Below the pieces are notes generated by a model. The model worked only from the letters and a program-made list of their open reading frames with translations, did not search any database and was not told the DNA's origin. A stretch of 64,000 nucleotides of DNA from Sorangium sp025924095 (GTDB taxonomy: Bacteria > Myxococcota_A > Polyangia > Polyangiales > Polyangiaceae). This document shows positions 45,067 through 54,735 of this stretch, piece after piece (the first letter of the stretch is position 1; each line of letters starts with the position of its first letter). The position numbers and the translations under genes are program-made. Location: positions 8,742,001 to 8,806,000 of the forward strand of contig NZ_CP150356.1 in assembly GCF_051521505.1 (NCBI RefSeq), in the 5' to 3' direction.

Positions 45067-45068
45067 CT

Positions 45069-45527
45069 TCACTCCGTGGGGAGGCCGGCGGCCTTGCGGA
45101 CCGCGGCGCGGATGCGCGTGTACGTGCCGCACCGGCAGATGTTGCCGGCGAGCGACTTGTCGATATCGTCGTTCGACGGCCGCGGGTTCTTCCGCAGGAG
45201 CGCGGCCGCGCTCATGATCTGCCCCGCCTGGCAGAAGCCGCACTGCGGGACGCCGAGCTCCACCCACGCGCGCTGCAGCGGGTGATCGCCGGCCGGGCTG
45301 AGCCCCTCGATGGTCGTCACCGAGCCGCCCGCCGCGCGCTTCACCGGCGTCACGCACGCGCGCACGGTCTCGCCGTCGAGGTGCACGACGCACGCCCCGC
45401 AGAGCGCCTGGCCGCAGCCGTACTTGGTCCCCGTGAGGCCGAGCACGTCGCGCAGCACCCAGAGCAGCGGCGTCTCCGGATCCACGTCGAGCTTCTGCTC
45501 GGCGCCGTTCACCTTCAGGATGATCAT
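45069..45527 (-). CDS. 2Fe-2S subunit of molybdopterin oxidoreductase (IorA-like)
   Basis: The 152-residue protein has the two ferredoxin domains of XdhC/CoxS/IorA subunits. The plant-type cluster is YGCGQALCGACVVHLDG (Cys around 38, 43 and 46, with a later Cys in VRACVTP). The C-terminal four-helix cluster is CGFCQAGQIM and NICRCGTYTRIR. It transfers electrons between the molybdopterin subunit and an external acceptor. The ATG at 45527 overlaps the cytochrome stop (ATGA) and the stop is 2 bases from the large-subunit start. It has no signal, so it is probably exported as a hitchhiker with the Tat-type large subunit. Confidence 0.94.
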   Translation of the reverse strand: MIILKVNGAEQKLDVDPETPLLWVLRDVLGLTGTKYGCGQALCGACVVHLDGETVRACVTPVKRAAGGSVTTIEGLSPAGDHPLQRAWVELGVPQCGFCQAGQIMSAAALLRKNPRPSNDDIDKSLAGNICRCGTYTRIRAAVRKAAGLPTE

Positions 45528-46171
45528 GGTCGGGACTCCTCGGGCGGGCACGCGGCGCCCGCCTTCACCCACGCGTCGATGAGCGCGCCGAAGGCCGCCT
45601 GCGAGCCGGGCGCCTTCGTGCGGCCATGCCCGGGCGCCCAGCCCCACGCGACGAGCTCGTCGTGCGCGGAGTGCTCGACGATCTGCGCGAGCGTCTTCTT
45701 GCCGTTGCGCGCCGGATCCTTGATCTGCGCGCAGATCGCCGCCGGCGAGCGGCCGAGCCACGCCATCTCGGCCGGCGCGAGGTGCCAGCCCGGCGCCCCG
45801 GGCACGCGGGCGAAATCGAGGTTCTGCGCCTGGTGGCACGACGTGCACTCCATCGCCGCGAACCCGCGATCGGCCGGACCGCGCTCGACCGGCGGGCTGT
45901 GGCGCTCGCCGACGTCGCCCTGGCGCGGGACGCCATCGTGCGGATGGCAGTTCACGCAGCGCGGATGGAGCAGCACCTTGCTCGCCTCGAGGAAGATCGT
46001 GGCCGCGCGCGCGCCGTCGTCCCGGATCGACGCGAACGCCTCCGGACTGCGGAGCTCGCCCGCGGGCACGGGCGGGAGTTGGACCGGCCTGGGCGCCTCC
46101 GCGGGAGGGGCATCGCACGCCGCGGCGAGGAGGCCGACGCCCGCCAGGAAGCAGAGAGAGAGAGGCTGCAT
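45524..46171 (-). CDS. Di-haem c-type cytochrome lipoprotein
   Basis: ATG 46171 gives 215 residues with a lipoprotein signal (lipobox AAAC). The mature protein carries two haem-attachment sites, HPRCVNCHPHDG near residue 85 and ECTSCHQAQN near 120, followed by conserved Trp-rich text (APAEMAWLGRSPAAICAQIK). Isoquinoline 1-oxidoreductase operons often contain such an Ior-associated cytochrome, which would accept electrons from the 2Fe-2S subunit in the periplasm. Its stop overlaps the next start by 4 bases, confirming the operon. Confidence 0.87.
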   Translation of the reverse strand: MQPLSLCFLAGVGLLAAACDAPPAEAPRPVQLPPVPAGELRSPEAFASIRDDGARAATIFLEASKVLLHPRCVNCHPHDGVPRQGDVGERHSPPVERGPADRGFAAMECTSCHQAQNLDFARVPGAPGWHLAPAEMAWLGRSPAAICAQIKDPARNGKKTLAQIVEHSAHDELVAWGWAPGHGRTKAPGSQAAFGALIDAWVKAGAACPPEESRP

Positions 46172-46326
46172 CGCGGCGCCTAGACTGCTGGTTTCCGGCG
46201 CGCCGCACAAGCCCTTCCTCCGGCCCCGGCGCTCCGCGGCGCTCGGATCCCTGGAGCAACGGGCCTCCGCATCGGGTACATGCCGCGCAGCGCGGTGGTC
46301 CCCCCCCGAGGACCTGAAGCAGCCCG

Positions 46327-47937
46327 TCACGCCTTGATGGCGTCGAGCTCACCCGGGTTGCTGATACCTGGCCCGTCGGTGACGTTGCCTGCGCCATCCG
46401 TGGTGAACGACGGAGCGGTGCCACCGAAGCCGACCGAGACCGCATCCGACACGCCGAAGCGATCGACCGGAATCCAGTCGGGTGTCCCGGCGCCGAGCGC
46501 GTTGATCAAGGTCGTATAGAGCTTGTTCAACGGGACGGTTCCGCCCGATGAGCCGGTGTTGCCGCTGTTGTTCTCGGCCTCCCCGCCGCCCGCGCAGCTG
46601 GCTTCGCTGTTGCCCACCGCGAGGTTCCCGCCCGCGAGGTTCACCGCGACGCCCTGCTTGAGGTAACCGCCGGCGCCGCCGGCGATCACGATGGGCAAGT
46701 TGTTTGTGTTGTGCGCGTTGCCATCGGCGAGCTCCGGCAGCCACATGACCGCGGAGTTGTCGAGCAGGGTGCCGCCCCCCTCCTCGATGCTGTCGATGGT
46801 CTTGACCAGCTTGGCGTAGCGGCCCGCGTACCAGCGGTCGATCTCGTGGATCTGCTCGAGGACGCCGCTCACGCACTGGCCGCCGGTGGCGGCGCTCCCG
46901 TTCCGGTGCGAGAGCCCGTGATGATCGTGGGTGTGGCTGATGCCGTCCCACTTGAACGTCACGAAGCCCGGCCACTGGAGCACGATCGATCGGTTATTGT
47001 CGCACATCATCGTGAGGGCGATGAGGCGGATCATCATCTCGCTGCCCAGGGTGTACACCGCCTCGCTGTTACCGAAGCCGCCGCCGCGGGCGGGGTAGCC
47101 CGCCGCCGTGAGGGCAGCGTCCGTGACGCCGAGCGCGGCTGCAGCCTCCGCGGTGCAAGCCGAGGGGAGGACCCGCTGCTCCGTCTCGCGGAGCAGGGCG
47201 AGCCAGTCATCGACCTTCCTCCGATCGGCGCCGCTCATTTTCCGGGCCTTGAGGGCGTCCAGATCATGGGTCACGAGATCGATGATGCTCTCGCCGCGGG
47301 CCACGCGATGATCCGCCTCGGTCTCGGAGCCGCTCGCGAAGAGCCCGGTCAGGCTGCTGTACACCGTGCGCGCGTTGGTCACGGGGGCGAACGGCGTATT
47401 CGACGCCGAGTACGACACGATGCCCTTGACGTTCGTGAAGGCATTGCCGACGGAGAGCACGAGCGGGATCTTGTTGGTGCCCTGGTTGAAGCGGCGCGCG
47501 ATCTCGTGGTCGAGCGAGTGCGACAGCGCCCAGTGCTCCCCGGCAGGATCGAGGGGCGCGCAGGTCAGCTTGCTGCCCATGCCCTGATCGTGGGGATCGA
47601 AATGCACCGCGCCGTCCACCTTGTTGTTGAAGCCGCTCAGGGGCATCGCGAGCCCGCGCGGGAAGAGCAGCTTCGCCGCGTAGGGAGCGAGCGGGGCGAG
47701 GGTTCGAGGCTTCCCATCCGCCTGCACCGTCTCCAGGGACGCCGCGGTGACGCTTCCCGCCCCGTTCTCGATCGTCGGGAACCAGCGGTTCGTCAGGCAA
47801 CCGTTGTTTGTGTAGAAGATCACCAGGCGCCGCGGCGACGGGGCTTCCTGCGCTCGCGCGGAGCGGACGAGCGAATTCAAGAAGGGAACCGCGAGCGCTG
47901 CGCCACCAATTCCGCGCAGGAATAATCTTCGGTTCAC
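46327..47937 (-). CDS. DUF1552 secreted protein
   Basis: GTG 47937 overlaps the stop of the upstream DUF1592-type gene (GTGA), which fixes the start. The 536-residue product begins NRRLFLRGIGGAALAVPFLN, a Tat-like signal, then RRLVIFYTNNGCLTNRWFP. Later parts include SHSLDHEIARRFNQGT, ISHTHDHHGLSHR and NSAVMWLPELADGNAHNTNN. This is the DUF1552 layout, related to the DUF1501/sulfatase-like fold common in planctomycetes and myxobacteria, usually paired with a DUF1592-1588-1585 protein as here. The biochemical role is unknown. It ends 155 bases before the di-haem cytochrome start, so it could be cotranscribed. Confidence 0.88.
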   Translation of the reverse strand: MNRRLFLRGIGGAALAVPFLNSLVRSARAQEAPSPRRLVIFYTNNGCLTNRWFPTIENGAGSVTAASLETVQADGKPRTLAPLAPYAAKLLFPRGLAMPLSGFNNKVDGAVHFDPHDQGMGSKLTCAPLDPAGEHWALSHSLDHEIARRFNQGTNKIPLVLSVGNAFTNVKGIVSYSASNTPFAPVTNARTVYSSLTGLFASGSETEADHRVARGESIIDLVTHDLDALKARKMSGADRRKVDDWLALLRETEQRVLPSACTAEAAAALGVTDAALTAAGYPARGGGFGNSEAVYTLGSEMMIRLIALTMMCDNNRSIVLQWPGFVTFKWDGISHTHDHHGLSHRNGSAATGGQCVSGVLEQIHEIDRWYAGRYAKLVKTIDSIEEGGGTLLDNSAVMWLPELADGNAHNTNNLPIVIAGGAGGYLKQGVAVNLAGGNLAVGNSEASCAGGGEAENNSGNTGSSGGTVPLNKLYTTLINALGAGTPDWIPVDRFGVSDAVSVGFGGTAPSFTTDGAGNVTDGPGISNPGELDAIKA

Positions 47938-49706
47938 GGCGCCACCTCCGTCTGCAGTGCACGATATCGGAACGACTGACTTTGCGTGAGGTCTGCGATC
48001 AGGTCGAGCACGGTGTAGCCGCCCTGGGTGAGCTTGGCGGTCAGCTCGTCCACGGTGCAGGAGTCTTCGTTGTTGAGCTCGCGCTGGTAGGCGAACGAGA
48101 CCCACTTCCGCACGTAGCACCTGTGCGCCTCCGGGGAGCTCGCGATGGCCTCGGAGAGCGCCACGGGGCCATCGAGCTCCACCACGTTTTCGCCCATGTC
48201 GACGCTCACCCGTGTGTCGATGGGCGCGCCGGAGAACGACTCCGTCTGCTGGTAGGCGCCCACGGCGTCGTACGCCTCGAGCGCGAAGCCCGTCGGGTTG
48301 ATGTACGGGTGATGGCAGAACCTGCAGGTGTCTCCCGCCGTCTGTGCGTCGACGCGAGCGCGGTTTGTCGTGAGGTTGTCATCCGTGGGCAGCGGCGTGC
48401 CTTCCACCATCGGTGGTGGCGGTAGGATGTTCGCGCAGAGGATCTCTTTCTGCAAGAACGCGCCGCGCAAGATGGGCGACGTCCGGTCGTACCCCGAGTG
48501 CGACACGAGGAAGCCCAGGCGAGTGAAGAGGCCGGAACGCTGCGCCGGGTCGAGATCGACCGGGACGAGCTCCGCGCCGTTGAACTGCGCAGGATCCAGG
48601 TCATAGAGCGGCGCCAGGGAGGCGTTGACGAAGCCCACCGGCGTGGTGACGAGCTCCTGGAACGTGCCGGCCTGGTCGAAGACCACGTGCTCGACGAAGC
48701 GCTCGGTCTCCTCCGACAGAAGGGGGACCATCGAAGCATCGAAGTCCGGGAAGGCGGCCGGATCACGCTGGATGTCCGACCAGCGCGTGCCGGGCCCCAT
48801 GTGGAGGTAGTGCTCATGGAAGCCTTTGACCATCGCGCGGCTCCTGGGATCCGCCAGCATTCGCTGCGCCTGCGCGAGGATCTGCTCCGGCGTGAGCAGC
48901 GCGTCCTCGTCGGCTGCGGCGAACAGCGCGTCGTCCGGCATGCTCCCCCAGAGCAGGTACGAGAGGCGCGACGCCACCTCGTGGCTGTTCAGCGCGAAGT
49001 ACTCGCCCTCGGCCTTCTCGCTGATCTCGGCTCGCGTCAGGAAGGAGGGCGAGAGCAAGAACGCCTCGATGATCAGCTGGGCGCCGTCGGCGAACGAGCC
49101 GGTCGGCGTGAGCGCCTGGCGGCGGGCGTAGAGGGCCTGGAAGAGCCCTCTCTCCTCGTCGGTGAGCGGGCGCCGGAAGGCGCGCCGTCCCAGCGTATCG
49201 ATGAGCTGGTGCGCGCACGCGGTGCCGTCGGCGTCCGGGGTGCAGGGGATGGTCCTGGCTCGCGCGCTGGGGTCTGCCATGACCGCCGCCGCCACCGTCG
49301 CTGCGGCGGTTTTGTACCCATCCCACGCGCGCTGATCGACGCTCCCGACGCCGTCCGGCGCGAGCATCGACGACGGCTGGCTGTCGATGCCGACCAGATC
49401 GCGAATCGTGTTGTCGTACTGCCCCCTCGTCAGACGCGGCAGCGCCGACGTTCGCGGGACCCCCGGCACGCACACCGTCGGCTCGACGTCGGGGTTGCCA
49501 CCCGTCGATCCGCTCCCGCCGGTGCCGGCTCCGCTGCCGGGCCCGCTGCCAGGCCCGCTGCCGGGCCCGCCGCCGGGCCCGCTGCCAGGCCCGCTGCTTC
49601 CCTCTACGTCGTCTCCGCCGCCGATCATTGCGGTGCAACCGGACATGGCTGCACAACTCGTCGTGAGCAGCGCAGGAACGATGAACCGTCTCGCCCACGT
49701 GTTCAT
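47934..49706 (-). CDS. DUF1592/DUF1588/DUF1585 lipoprotein
   Basis: ATG 49706 has GAGGTGAG upstream. The 590-residue product has a lipoprotein signal (lipobox MSGC) and a Gly/Ser/Pro linker encoded by 12-base repeats. The mature part follows the DUF1587/1592/1588/1585 order: RLTRGQYDNTIRDLVGID, LGRRAFRRPLTDEERGLFQA, SHEVASRLSYLLWGSMPDDA, the DUF1588 segment SGYDRTSPILRGAFLQKEIL, CRFCHHPYINPTGFALEAYD (CxxCH) and YQRELNNEDSC. Such proteins are found with DUF1552 partners, and a redox or surface-polymer role has been suggested but not shown. It is the first gene of the leftward block. Confidence 0.88.
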   Translation of the reverse strand: MNTWARRFIVPALLTTSCAAMSGCTAMIGGGDDVEGSSGPGSGPGGGPGSGPGSGPGSGAGTGGSGSTGGNPDVEPTVCVPGVPRTSALPRLTRGQYDNTIRDLVGIDSQPSSMLAPDGVGSVDQRAWDGYKTAAATVAAAVMADPSARARTIPCTPDADGTACAHQLIDTLGRRAFRRPLTDEERGLFQALYARRQALTPTGSFADGAQLIIEAFLLSPSFLTRAEISEKAEGEYFALNSHEVASRLSYLLWGSMPDDALFAAADEDALLTPEQILAQAQRMLADPRSRAMVKGFHEHYLHMGPGTRWSDIQRDPAAFPDFDASMVPLLSEETERFVEHVVFDQAGTFQELVTTPVGFVNASLAPLYDLDPAQFNGAELVPVDLDPAQRSGLFTRLGFLVSHSGYDRTSPILRGAFLQKEILCANILPPPPMVEGTPLPTDDNLTTNRARVDAQTAGDTCRFCHHPYINPTGFALEAYDAVGAYQQTESFSGAPIDTRVSVDMGENVVELDGPVALSEAIASSPEAHRCYVRKWVSFAYQRELNNEDSCTVDELTAKLTQGGYTVLDLIADLTQSQSFRYRALQTEVAP

Positions 49707-50245
49707 AGCACTCACCTCATCCGGGGGGCGCTTACACCGGCCATCGCCCAGACATAGAATGCCCTGCCATGGGCCGCAGATCACTATTTTTCTCGTATTT
49801 TCGTGGTGGCGCAAGTTTGCTTCTGCCACGAAATTCCCTCGGGCGAGACGTCTTGACGTCTTGGGGCCGGCCTTGTCGAACCGCGCGCCGTACTCCGCCT
49901 CCGTGCGCTCCGTGCGCTCCGTGCGCTCCGTGCGCTCCGTGCGCTTTTTGCCCGGACGACACGCGCATCGTGCGGAGTTCGATCAGCTTCGAGAGGGTGA
50001 GTCGACGAGGGTGTGCGACCGCGAGATCGATTGATTTCATCAGGGTTTCAAGGACTCACGCGCGCTGTGGTGCGCCACCTTCGACGGGGCGTGGTGCCCT
50101 CCGCGGCCCCCCTTGGTGTAGCGAACTGTCACGAGGGCTCTGCGCAGCGCGGCCCCACGCCACGGTGCGCCACGCCGACGCCAGCTCATGCCCCCGTAAC
50201 CCCTCAAGCGAGACGCTGGCTCGCCGCATGCAAGCCGGCTCCCGC
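49707..50245. promoter_or_regulatory. Divergent regulatory region with palindromes and a 9-base repeat
   Basis: The 539-base gap between the DUF1592 gene and the kinase gene contains: an inverted repeat with arms TTTCGTGG (49799-49806) and CCACGAAA (49826-49833); a perfect 16-base palindrome AGACGTCTTGACGTCT (49846-49861); and five tandem CCGTGCGCT units (49901-49945) followed by a T run. No convincing coding frame is present. The 16-base palindrome lies about 140 bases before the leftward start and is the best operator candidate. Confidence 0.45.
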
Positions 50246-51724
<1,479 letters not shown>

Positions 51725-51735
51725 CGGGGGAATGC

Positions 51736-52674
51736 ATGCACTCCGGGCCCAGGACCCTGATGATGATCGCCGGCCTGATCGTCGCGGCTTCACCGGCGCT
51801 CGCCGGCGAGGACGCGGTCGCCGCCGCCGGCGGCGAGGCGGACGAGAAGGCGCGGATCGAGGCCCGGGAGCTCGTGTACATGGGTGACGAGCTCTTCGCC
51901 CAGAAGAAGTACGCGGAGGCGCTCCGCACCTACCAGCGCGCCGAGAGGCTCGTCTGCGTGCCCACGACCTCGATCGAGGTGGCGAAGACGCTCGCCGCGA
52001 TCGGGCGGCTCAGCGAGGCGCGCGAGCTCGCGTCGACGATCACCGCGTCGCGCGCGCCCCCCGGAGAGCCCTGGCCGTTCACGCAGGCGCGGCGCCGCGC
52101 CGACGCCCTGCGCAGCGAGCTCGACGACCGCATCCCCCGGCTGAAGGTGAGGCTCACGCCGAGCCCCGCCGGCGCCCGGCTCAAGGTCGACGGCCAGGAG
52201 GTGAAGACCTCCGCCGAGGGGTCCCTGATCGATCCGGGCAACCACTGGGTCGAGGTCGAGGCCGACGGCTATGTGGGCGCCCGGCAGCGGGTCTATGTCC
52301 CGGAGCGGGAGGTCACGACGCTCGACGTCGCCCTCACCCCGGAGGCTCGCTCGGGCGGCGCCTCGGCGTGGGCCATCGGCGGGTTCGTCGCCTCGGGCGC
52401 CGGGCTGGCCATGGGGCTCGGCGCGGGCGCGGCCTACCTGAGCGCGAGGAGCGACCTCGAGGAGGCGTGCCGGCAGCGCGCCTCGGGCTGCTCCGACGAC
52501 GCGCGAGGCAGCGCGAACGCGGTGGGGTGGGTCTCGAACGTGGGGTTCGGCCTCGCCCTCGCCGGCGCGGCCGTCGGGGGGCTCGCCCTCGGGCTGGAGC
52601 GCTCGAAGACGCCGGCGTCGAGCGTCACCTGGGCGGTCGGTCCGGGCTACATCGGCGTACGAGGGACGCTGTGA
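51736..52674 (+). CDS. Exported PEGA-domain protein
   Basis: ATG 51736 follows GGGGGA. The 312-residue product has a cleavable signal (LIVAASPALAGED). Residues 38-125 are helical and TPR-like (YMGDELFAQKKYAEALRTYQ). Residues 134-190 form a PEGA domain (RLTPSPAGARLKVDGQEV, then HWVEVEADGYV). Two hydrophobic Gly/Ala segments (about 208-235 and 262-290) may anchor it. This TPR-PEGA-two-helix layout is common next to myxobacterial Ser/Thr kinases. It shares 4 bases with the following lipoprotein gene (GTGA), so the three genes form one operon. The molecular role is unknown. Confidence 0.86.
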   Translation: MHSGPRTLMMIAGLIVAASPALAGEDAVAAAGGEADEKARIEARELVYMGDELFAQKKYAEALRTYQRAERLVCVPTTSIEVAKTLAAIGRLSEARELASTITASRAPPGEPWPFTQARRRADALRSELDDRIPRLKVRLTPSPAGARLKVDGQEVKTSAEGSLIDPGNHWVEVEADGYVGARQRVYVPEREVTTLDVALTPEARSGGASAWAIGGFVASGAGLAMGLGAGAAYLSARSDLEEACRQRASGCSDDARGSANAVGWVSNVGFGLALAGAAVGGLALGLERSKTPASSVTWAVGPGYIGVRGTL

Positions 52675-53363
52675 GGGCGCGCCGCGCTGCCGCCTGCGCG
52701 TTCGCCGCGTGGGTCTCCGGGTGTCAGGTCGTCGCCCCGCTGCCCGGCGCGGACGGCGAGGGCGGCGGTCCCTCGGCCGAGCGCACCGGTGTCGACGGCG
52801 ACGCCGCCGCGAGGGACGCGGGCGACGCCGGCGATGGAGGCCAGGAGCGCTGGGCTCCGCCAACGCAGGAGACGGGCCCGTGCGAGATCGCCGCGTGCTC
52901 GGCGCACTGCGCCCGGTCGATGGATCTCTGCGAGCTCACGCCGCAGTATCCGTCGGTCGAGGCGTGCTGCGCTGTCTGCGAGGCGATGCCGTCGCCCGCG
53001 GGCTATGCCGGGTGCCGCGCGGTGGAGAGCGGCGATCCCGCCGGCTGCACCTCGGCCGGGCCGCTCGGCCCGGCGGGTGGCGCCGGGTGCGTCGGGCGGT
53101 GCGAGGCGATGTGCACGCTCTACGGGGCCATGTGCCCGCGCGAGCTCGCGGACATCGTGGCCTGCGAGGCCCTCTGCGCGATCTTGCCGGCGCCGCAGGT
53201 GTTCGACGCGTGCGGCTCGCTCACGGCCGAGGGCTCGCTCGGGTGCAGCACGCAGCAGATCTACGCAGCGCTCGGCGCGGTCGACAAGAAGGCGCGCGAC
53301 AAGGTGTGCCGCGACATCCTGGAAGGCCGCTGCCCCCACCCGGCGTGCGCGGACGGCGACTAG
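52671..53363 (+). CDS. Cys-rich lipoprotein downstream of kinase and PEGA genes
   Basis: GTG 52671 overlaps the preceding TGA, so it is translationally coupled. The 230-residue product has an Arg/Ala-rich signal with lipobox VSGC, an acidic Gly/Asp linker, and a mature domain with about 20 cysteines in regular pairs (CEIAACSAHCARSMDLC, ACCAVCEAM, CVGRCEAMCTLYGAMC, CEALCAIL). The spacing suggests a helical disulphide-bonded module repeated twice. It probably displays on the cell surface with the PEGA protein. I know no family name. Confidence 0.78.
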   Translation: MRARRAAACAFAAWVSGCQVVAPLPGADGEGGGPSAERTGVDGDAAARDAGDAGDGGQERWAPPTQETGPCEIAACSAHCARSMDLCELTPQYPSVEACCAVCEAMPSPAGYAGCRAVESGDPAGCTSAGPLGPAGGAGCVGRCEAMCTLYGAMCPRELADIVACEALCAILPAPQVFDACGSLTAEGSLGCSTQQIYAALGAVDKKARDKVCRDILEGRCPHPACADGD

Positions 53364-53550
53364 CTCGATCCTGCCTCGCGAACGGCACCGCAAGCGGGGG
53401 AGTCTGCCTGCTCTCCGCCGGTGCGTTCGCCTGGGCAGCCGATCCCTGGGAGCGGGAAGCGCTCGCCGCGGAGGCGGGCGGCGATGAGGTGTCATGTGCC
53501 CGGCGCGCGGCGGGGTGGCGTCACGCGCGCAGCGAAGGGAGATGGGAGCG

Positions 53551-53724
53551 ATGACCGCCCCATTGCCGATGCGGCTCGTCTTCAACTGCGCTCCGTCGGA
53601 GGCGCAGGAGGGGGCCTTTCCGAGTCCCGTCGTTCAGCCGGTCGCGCGGCGGGTTGACGTGCCGGTGGCGAGCCCGGCCTTTGCGGAGCACGAGCGGCTG
53701 GGCCAGGCGCAGCTGGGGTCCTGA
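53551..53724 (+). CDS. Possible small protein, 57 residues
   Basis: ATG 53551 is preceded by AAGGGAG at 9 bases and opens a frame MTAPLPMRLVFNCAPSEAQE, ending ERLGQAQLGS. It has no signal, membrane segment or recognisable motif. The ribosome-binding site and separate position support a gene; the lack of any recognisable relative argues against it. Upstream, 53364-53550 contains another orphan stretch, AGAFAWAADPWEREALAAEA, without a start. Confidence 0.3.
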   Translation: MTAPLPMRLVFNCAPSEAQEGAFPSPVVQPVARRVDVPVASPAFAEHERLGQAQLGS

Positions 53725-53859
53725 CCGGCACGCAGGGGTGTGCTGCTCTCGTTACGGCGCCTGGTAGCTGTTGGTGTCAGCACGCACCATGCCATCCGCG
53801 TGTGGCGGTTCGCGGCCGACCGTTGCCGTTGCCGGCAGGGCTGCCCAGCAGCCTCCCCC

Positions 53860-54069
53860 AGACCGTTTCCGTTGCCAGGAGGGCTGCCGGCTGCCTCCCC
53901 CAGACCGTTTCCGTTGCCAGGAGGGCTGCCGGCTGCCTCCCCCAGACCGTTTCCGTTGCCAGGAGGGCTGCCGGCTGCCTCCTCCAGACCGTTTCCGTTG
54001 CCAGGAGGGCTGCCGGCTGCCTCCTCCAGACCGTTTCCGTTGCCAGGAGGGCTGCCGGCTGCCTCCCCC
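53860..54069 (+). repeat. Five tandem copies of a 42-base unit
   Basis: Each unit begins AGACCGTTTCCGTTGCCAGG and is 42 bases long, with copies at 53860, 53902, 53944, 53986 and 54028. The first three and last two differ only at a C/T position near the end, and a degenerate half copy precedes the array. Because 42 is a multiple of 3, all six frames stay open through it, which creates spurious repeat proteins. There are no unique spacers, so it is not a CRISPR array. Its function is unknown. Confidence 0.9.
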
Positions 54070-54101
54070 TGACTCGACCGAGCCGCCGATCGACAGAGCC
54101 G

Positions 54102-54205
54102 AGCAACATCGCCCGCTTCCTCACCGCGCTCGGTGAGCCGACCGACGTTCCAGACCGCTCACCCAACCGAGGGCCGCCCTACTGGGGGTTCGGGGCGCAG
54201 GGCGC
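54102..54205 (+). mobile_element. Possible transposase C-terminal tail
   Basis: Right after the 42-base array an open stretch reads NIARFLTALGEPTDVPDRSP, then NRGPPYWGFGA. This resembles the extreme C-termini of IS91-type and related transposases (xIARxLxxLGEPTxxPxxxPARGPP). It is only about 35 codons and has no other transposase motif, so the assignment is tentative. The rest of the gap to 54735 shows no gene. Confidence 0.32.
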
Positions 54206-54447
54206 CGCAGGCGACCCGGAGCCCCGAGCGTTGAAGAGCACCGCCCTGCGCCGCAATGCGCTCGGGGACGCCGCGTCGCCGCAAGAACATCCCGGGCCAG
54301 ACCAACGCCCGGAGGGCGATGTGTGCCCGCGGCACGCCGATGCGCCCCTTTGCACGCTCTGCGCCACGCTCGACCCACTCTTTCGACCCATGAACGACGC
54401 GTCGCGACGCTCGCGGTCCCGCCACTTCGATTCGCCGCGCCACACTT

Positions 54448-54484
54448 CTTCGCGCAGCGATCCGGCTTCTTTTACCTACGCGCC
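54448..54484 (+). repeat. 37-base dispersed direct repeat, copy 1
   Basis: The 37 bases from 54448 to 54484, including GCGATCCGGCTTCTTTTACC, recur exactly and in the same orientation at 62374-62410, 7.9 kb away. Flanking sequence is unrelated. Both copies sit in gene-free debris flanking the lipoprotein/sigma-54-activator block. Confidence 0.9.
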
Positions 54485-54735
54485 CAGCGGTGCTGTCGGC
54501 CGGGGTGGCGGTGGCCGTGATGACCATCCGCGGCCGTTATGCCGAGGTGTCCGCCGGAGATCGCGAATCGCTGCCGGTCGTCGTCAGGTCGGGTTACCAG
54601 CTCCTGGTCACCCCGCCGTTCCAGTTACCACATCCCCTGGTAACGGCCTCGTCGCGACGCTCACAATCCATTGAAATTCAATGACTTGGCGCGATGGCCC
54701 GAGAGCTGCTTCAGGACCGGGCAGGAGGCTTTCCC

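Noticed and set aside
53860..54069. CRISPR array
   Set aside because: The 42-base units follow each other directly, with no unique spacers, and no cas-like gene is present in the window.
53740..54166. Repeat proteins encoded on either strand across the 42-base array
   Set aside because: Every frame is open because the unit is a multiple of 3. None has a ribosome-binding site or a continuation outside the array with recognisable text.
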